DNA from: Sordaria brevicollis
Taxonomy: Eukaryota; Ascomycota; Sordariomycetes; Sordariales; Sordariaceae
NCBI GenBank assembly: GCA_033439795.1
Contig: JAUTDP010000014.1
Span: 248,001 to 312,000, forward strand
Length of the DNA stretch: 64,000 nt
Reading direction: 5' to 3'
A program made the position numbers and the translations under genes. Under the pieces are notes generated by a model. It ran no database searches and was not told where the DNA came from. It was given only the letters and a program-made list of their open reading frames with translations. Below are positions 58,586 through 64,000 of this stretch, one piece after another. Position 1 is the stretch's first letter. Every line of letters starts with the position of its first letter.

Positions 58586-60388
58586 ATGCTCCGCCGCCCC
58601 CTAACCCTCCTCACAATAACCGCCGAAGACATCGCCTCCTACGAAGACCGCGCCCACGAGCGCCAAAAGGCTCGCGCCATCGCCGCTCGCACGCAAGCTC
58701 GTCAGGATGCTATGAGGCGTGGTCACCATCCGCAACAACCTCTTCAACAACAACAAGCGCCAAGTGCCGGGGCGAGGATCTTTGGGAGGGAACATCCTGG
58801 GGTGGGGAATGTGGGACCTGGAGCTGGTCAGGGGCATGGGCACGGCGGGACAGGAGGGTTTGGTCATGGTGGTGGACGTGTAGGGGGACACAGCAGTGGG
58901 AGGATAAGTGAACCGTATATGCAGGAAGAAAGTGAGGAGGAAGAAGAGGAGGAAGATGCTGGAGATGAGAGTTATTACGCGCAACGACATGCGCAGAGAC
59001 AGGCGAGGATGATGGAGCAGCAGAGTGAGGCGGCGGGGAGGGTTCAGGCTCAGCAGGCTCAGCAGGCTCAGCAGGCTCAGCAGGCTCAGCAACGACAGGG
59101 TCAACAGCAAGGACAGCAAGGACAGGCGGGCGCAACAACTGGGAGGAGGGGTGGTAGAGCAGCAGCTGCCACGACAGGGACAGCTACTGCTGGAGGGAGA
59201 CAACCACGCGGCGGCCATCAATCACGCACGACAGCGGCAGCGACGGTTACACCTACCGGACCTACGACCACAGCAGCAACCCCGTCGGCCATTGCAGGAG
59301 GAGTGGGAAGGAGAGGTTTACGCGGGACCGCAGCGGCACGAGCAGGCCAACAAACGCCAGCCGCCACTGCCCAAGAATCACCAGATGTACCCTCCTCGGA
59401 AGAAGAGACACAGCGTCTCGACCAAGGAATGTCGCAACAAGCCCAGGGGTACACCTACTCCGGAGAGATGGATCTGGACATCAACACCCACATCCCCTTC
59501 ATCCCATCCTCGCCTTCCGACGACGGCACCGACATCGGCCTCAACCACGGCGGCAGCTCCCACAACCGATCTTCCTCGCGAGGAATAGAAATACTCCCTC
59601 CTTATCACAGCATCCAAAGCGCCTACGGCCTCCAAGTAGAATCCCACGAAATACAATTCCACACCCCGCCCGTTGCCTCACAAACAGGGAACCAAATAAT
59701 TGGGACACCGGTTGGTCAAGCACTGCACTCACAAGCCACGACAGCTACGACAGCTTCTACTGCTACTTCCCAACAGTCACAGTCCCAGGGGCAACATGCT
59801 CACCAAGCTACCCACCAGAACCATCTCCCTCCAAATACCCGAACCAACACCACCTACCAAAACGCCACCACCAACCGTCGGATCTCCCAAGCGCAGAACA
59901 TACCACCACCAGTCCCAACTCCTCCCACGCACCGCACCCCGGCAGCCACCACTCCCGGCACCACAATAACCCCCCATGCCCCTGGCCACCCAACAACCCA
60001 CACACCCCACGCAACACCCAGACCAGCCCACGCACCACCTACCCAACCCCAAGCAGTACCCCAACCGCAACCAATCCCCCAAACCCCCGCCCACCGCGCA
60101 TTACTTCAAGCCCAACAACGCGCCGCAGCCGCCCAAGCCGCTTCCGCCATCCGTGCTCAACGGAGGAGAATGGCGATGGAAGCGGACGAGCAGGAGGGAT
60201 TATTTGCTAGATTGACGAGAGGACATCCTTCCCTGTCTGTAGCTTCGACGGTGGCGCCGGCGGTGACTCCTGAGGGACAGGTTGATGCTTCTGTTGGAGG
60301 AGGAGGTGGAGGTGCTGGAGGAGGAGTGGCTGGAGGAGGAGGAGGAAGGGGAGGGAGGACTGCTGCGCAGGGGAGACGGAGAGGGTAG
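58586..60388 (+). CDS. cdc26: APC/C subunit CDC26 (Hcn1-like) with long low-complexity tail
   Basis: 600 aa, one exon. The first 30 residues, MLRRPLTLLTITAEDIASYED followed by a basic helix, match the N-terminus of CDC26/Hcn1 (animal form begins [20 protein letters not shown]). In the anaphase-promoting complex this segment binds inside the TPR groove of Cut9/CDC16 and stabilises it; fission yeast Hcn1 needs its acetylated N-terminus for this. Known CDC26 proteins are under about 130 residues, so nearly all of this protein is extra: Gly/His-rich (75-110), an acidic stretch EESEEEEEEEDAGDE, Gln/Ala repeats QQAQ coded by CAGGCTCAG units (59049-59092), Thr/Ala/Pro/Gln runs and a Gly-rich end. 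A fold SSPSDDGTDIGLNHGG near 310 is the only other ordered-looking part. I see no splice sites that would remove the tail, but a shorter product cannot be excluded. Confidence 0.8.
   Translation: MLRRPLTLLTITAEDIASYEDRAHERQKARAIAARTQARQDAMRRGHHPQQPLQQQQAPSAGARIFGREHPGVGNVGPGAGQGHGHGGTGGFGHGGGRVGGHSSGRISEPYMQEESEEEEEEEDAGDESYYAQRHAQRQARMMEQQSEAAGRVQAQQAQQAQQAQQAQQRQGQQQGQQGQAGATTGRRGGRAAAATTGTATAGGRQPRGGHQSRTTAAATVTPTGPTTTAATPSAIAGGVGRRGLRGTAAARAGQQTPAATAQESPDVPSSEEETQRLDQGMSQQAQGYTYSGEMDLDINTHIPFIPSSPSDDGTDIGLNHGGSSHNRSSSRGIEILPPYHSIQSAYGLQVESHEIQFHTPPVASQTGNQIIGTPVGQALHSQATTATTASTATSQQSQSQGQHAHQATHQNHLPPNTRTNTTYQNATTNRRISQAQNIPPPVPTPPTHRTPAATTPGTTITPHAPGHPTTHTPHATPRPAHAPPTQPQAVPQPQPIPQTPAHRALLQAQQRAAAAQAASAIRAQRRRMAMEADEQEGLFARLTRGHPSLSVASTVAPAVTPEGQVDASVGGGGGGAGGGVAGGGGGRGGRTAAQGRRRG
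59049..59092 (+). repeat. CAGGCTCAG minisatellite in the CDC26 coding region
   Basis: About five tandem 9-bp units encoding Gln-Ala-Gln. In-frame copy number could vary between strains without breaking the gene. Confidence 0.85.
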
Positions 60389-60987
60389 GTCTAGTAGGCT
60401 TAGATCTGTGGGAGAGAAAGGAGGTTATGATTGTTTGGCTACCTACCTACCTAGCTGAAGAGGGATTAGTGAAAATGGATTGGAGCAGAGCAGGAAGGGG
60501 CAGGAAAAGTACAATAGCGAAGTAAATGATCATTGAAGTTGTTCAAATATGTGTAAGAAGAATGTAAGTCTTTCTGTTCAAAAGTCTTTGGTTTGTTGCT
60601 TGTTGCTTGTTGCTTGCTTTATAAACATCTACCTGGTAGATCATCTGCTGACCTTTGGACTATCTGCGGCCTTTCGTCTCTATGCACTAGGTACTAGGTA
60701 GATGTAATCTTCCAAGAGAAACACGCCGGCGTGACTTTATCTTGGTCATAAGTAACAGTTTGTTTATTTTCTTTCACATAAGTCATCCCATAGTAAAAAC
60801 ACAGAACACCTAACGGTATCATGACATTACCTTATCCCTGTATGAGACGAGCTTGCCCTTCCCACATTCGCTTCTTCTATGTTCCTTCAACTATTTATGT
60901 CTTCTTGAAGTTGATTTCGCTTTTTGTTTGAAGACCGCTACTTATTGGACATAAAGTTATGTAATACCCCTACTCTTCCCTCGTGGT
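60389..60987. other. Intergenic region between convergent CDC26 and histidine kinase genes
   Basis: About 600 bp shared 3' region. Short repeats (TTGCTTGTTGCTTGTTGCTTG near 60596 and TACCTACCTACC near 60440) are visible. No gene seen. Confidence 0.5.
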
Positions 60988-63900
60988 TTATTTTCTTTGC
61001 AGCTCTTTGCTTTGTTGTTCCTCCTGCAACTTTCCCAAATTCTCCTCCGTCAACGCCTCTCCTCCTAGTGTACTCTCTGTACTTTCCTCCTCTGTCTCAG
61101 GCAACGCCGGATTTGCTGAGGCCGTTTCTTCTGCTTCCTTTTGTTCTTCCAATCCACTCGATAATGCAAACTCCCCATCGACAATTGGCCCTGCTTGACC
61201 AGATGCGGTCTGCTCATCGGAGTCTCCAATAGGATCGGTTACTTCTGGTACAACAGGCTGCTGTCCAGAACCCGTCGCCGACGCAAAGTAACCCCCTGTC
61301 GCAGATTCTTGAACACCGCCTTGAGACGGTCCCTCCGTGGTGCGAACAGGCCCCATAGGCGTGGCAAGACTCGACCCTTCATCCTCCACCTCTTCTGCAT
61401 CTTCTGCATCATCTGCCTCGTCGACCGCCTCATTAAGGTCCAAATCAGACGGCTGCTCACCCTCATCCAGCCCGACAGCAGGTATATCAGCACTCCGACA
61501 ATGCTCGCCCGACTCCGAGCATTGCGACGCCGTCGGCGACGAGTCCTCCCTTTTAGTGGTACACCACCTCAACAACATTTTCTCGAGTGTCTTACTCTTG
61601 ACCGGTTTGGAGAGGTAGTCGTCCATGCCCGCTTTCTTGCATTTCTCCTTGTCACCCTGGATTGCCGAGGCCGTCATGGCCACAATGGGCACATCTTTCA
61701 CGTACGTCCTGTAGGGAATGTGGTGCCGCAGGAGATGGGTGCACAGGTACCCGTCAATCAAGGGCATCTGCACGTCCATCAGGATAATGTCCGGCTTCCT
61801 TTTCTTGCCGGCGCTAGCCTCGGACAGGTACTCGAGAGCCTCCTTGCCGTTCCAGGCGGCCGCAACCTGAAAGCCAAGTTTCTTGATCGTCCTGATAGCG
61901 ATTTGCTGGTTGATAGCGTTGTCCTCAACTACCAGGACAAAAATGTTGCCACGATCAGACATGGACAGATCCTCTTGTGAGCTAGTAGCAGACTGGCTAA
62001 ACGAGGATTGTCTCCAAGCCGACCTCGTGCCGGCTGAATCACCGCTTGGTCCCGGTTCACCCGGAGGCGGACTGTTGCAGGATACGCTTGTCTCGGCCTG
62101 CAATCTATCAGACAGCGGGCCGATAGCCGATTGCGCTTTTGGCGGTTTCTTGAATGGAATCCAGAACGTGGCTGTAGTTCCTTCGTTCTTTTTGGAAGTG
62201 AGCGCCATACGCCCTTTCATCAGTTCCAGCAAGTTCTTGGAAATAGTCAGCCCCAAACCGGTACCCCCAAACTTCCGCGCTGTCGAGGGGTCTCCCTGGC
62301 TAAAAGGCTGGAACAGTCGTTTTAGCACTTCTTCCTCGATACCGATGCCCGTGTCCTGAATCACGAACTTGACCTCGATGGTATCGTTTGTCTCCTGCTC
62401 GACAAAGACATTTAGCTTAACCTGCCCCTCATGAGTGAACTTGAGGCTGTTATTTATGAGGTTGGTGATTACTTGGCGCACGCGCCCAGGATCCCCCATG
62501 ACAACCAGATCAGGCACAATATCTGAACAGATTTCATAGTCGAAGGCCAAACCTTTCCGCTCGGCAGTGAAGCTGAGCATCTTGCTGACCTCCTGAATAA
62601 CAACAGCTAGCGAGAATTGTACTTCTTCAATGTCCAGGCGGCCGGACTCGATCTTGGAAAAGTCCAGGATGTCGTTGATGACCGTCAAAAGGGCGTTCGC
62701 CGAGCGGAAAATATTCTCCGTTAGCTCTCTTTGCTCAGCATCAAGCATGACATCGAGCAACAATTCCGCCATTCCGATTACACCCGTGATTGGCGTCCGA
62801 ATTTCGTGAGACATCTAATCACTGTCAGTTAGGAGGCGATGTGATAAGTCCACGTGTCGACTTACGTTGGCCAGAAACTGGCTCTTGAGCCGACTGGCTT
62901 CCTTTGCAGCTGCTTCATTGGCTAGAAGCTGTCGCTTTTCCAACACCTGGGCCTCAATATCCCTTTCCCGATCCTTTAATTCGGTGACGTCCATAATGAA
63001 ACCCATGACACCGTCGATGGAATCCTCTGTTGAGTTTCCGGTACGAGGATCTCTCCTGAGAATGGGCTGGAAGCCAGTGCGGTACCATCTACCTGCTGAG
63101 TCTGTCGTTAGACTCTTCAGGACACTAGAACCTTTAGCTCTGCGATGGTACTTACCAAACTTGTGGTCTTGCAACCCTATTGGTGTTTTCCCGGAAAGAA
63201 TGGACTCAACAGGTTGTAGAAAGGCGGGTGACTGGCCTTCCGGCAGGGATGGATTCAGGTGGTTGAAAACCTCGTAAACGTCTTTCCCGATAAACCAAGA
63301 GGAACTACTGCGCTCAGGCGAAAGAGCATCCCAAATCAACGAACCCTCCAGCAGCGTAACCTTGCGATCAGGGTCAACGGAGAACATGGTCATTTTTGAA
63401 TGAGAAATGACGCTGCGTAGCTGTTGTCTTGTCCGCTTGGCTTCGAGCTTTGCTTCCATGGTTTCGTGCACGTCGGTGCAGGTTCCTGTTCAATGATCAG
63501 CCACTATGAAAGTTTCGACAGAGTCAAAGAAGGCCACTTACCGAACCACTTCTCAATCCTGCCGGTATGTTTGTTCTTGAGGGGCAACGCACGACCAAGG
63601 AACCATCTCCATTCGCCTTCCTTGCTGCGGCATCGGTACTCTATCACGTACGGCTCGCCAGTTCGAAGCGAGTTTTTCCATCGCTTTTCCGTCTCGACCA
63701 AGTCATCCGGATGAAACGCTTTCCTCCAACCTCCGCCTAGTGAATCTTCTACCGTCAGGCCCGTATAGCTATACCACCTACTATTGTAGAAGTCATGTGC
63801 GCCGTCTGGTCCCGTAGTCCACACAAGCTGAGGCATTGTATCGCATATCAACCTGAACCTTTCCTCGTCTGCCTCCTTGATTTGACTGATTTCATGCTCG

Positions 63901-64000
63901 ATTCGCGTTATGTCCCTGCATGTTATCACGCCCGCCAGAAACTCGTTTGTGATCTCGTCTCGAATCGCAGCGCCTTCGACGTCGAATATCAACCGCTCGC
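60988..64000 (-). CDS. Hybrid histidine kinase (PAS, HisKA, HATPase, receiver), 5' end outside the window
   Basis: Partial; about 946 residues visible in four exons: 64000-63542, 63485-63156, 63092-62866, 62814-60988. Introns have donors GTAAGT and keep phase; the one at 63155-63093 is a multiple of three. From the N-terminal side: the end of one PAS domain, a PAS/PAC domain (DTMPQLVWTTGPDG to WFGTCTDVHE), another PAS domain (SHSKMTMFSVDPDRKVTLLEG to VMGFIMDVTELKD), a helical linker, H-box FLANMSHEIRTPITGVIGM, N-box region VRQVITNLINNSLKFTHEG, G boxes DTGIGI and GGTGLGL, then a receiver with phospho-Asp in IILMDVQMP and Lys in YLSKPVKS. The tail is acidic. A sensor feeding the Ypd1-type phosphorelay to the HOG MAPK or Skn7 is the family role. 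It could belong to the DCC-1/Fos-1 type class, but I cannot decide this by eye. Confidence 0.93.

Overview
The window looks like nuclear DNA of a filamentous ascomycete of the Sordariales, most likely Neurospora or a close relative. The evidence is short introns (about 50-120 nt) with GTAAGT-like donors and CTAAC-like branch sites, GC-balanced genes with long low-complexity tails, and three blocks of extreme AT bias that coincide with mobile elements and carry only transition-type damage. That is the signature of repeat-induced point mutation (RIP).

Layout. 1-1962: intergenic. 1965-5151: RIP-mutated DNA transposon with terminal inverted repeats and a TA target duplication. 6324-8182 (+): fungal protein of unknown function. 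9279-13540 (-): large VPS9/ankyrin/PX-type endosomal protein resembling yeast Vrl1. 14155-20160: complete but RIP-destroyed Ty1/copia retrotransposon with 169-bp LTRs, a CCTTC target duplication and a tRNA-like relic inside. 20686-20764: tiny inverted-repeat element sharing its end with the first transposon. 23600-27939 (+): 1413-aa coiled-coil protein. 28690-30613: hAT-like AT-rich element full of AGTACT palindromes with a roughly 105-unit ATT microsatellite. 30791-30881 (-): intron-containing tRNA-His. 31477-33268 (-): AMT/Mep ammonium transporter broken by a one-base frameshift. 34669-39743 (-): nine-exon ABCC transporter. 41164-43062 (+): Sas4-domain protein. 45025-50631 (+): TFIID subunit TAF2. 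51757-53403 (-): Wss1-type DNA-protein crosslink protease. 55829-57417 (+): secreted pepsin-like aspartic protease. 58586-60388 (+): APC/C subunit CDC26 with a giant tail. 60988-64000 (-): hybrid histidine kinase, cut by the window end.

Genes are monocistronic and unrelated in pathway, as is normal for fungi. Recurring themes are nuclear chromatin, transcription and cell-cycle factors (Sas4, TAF2, Wss1, CDC26), membrane transport (Mep, ABCC, Vrl1-like) and environmental signalling (hybrid kinase). Exon boundaries were inferred by eye from splice consensus and reading-phase continuity. No database search was possible.
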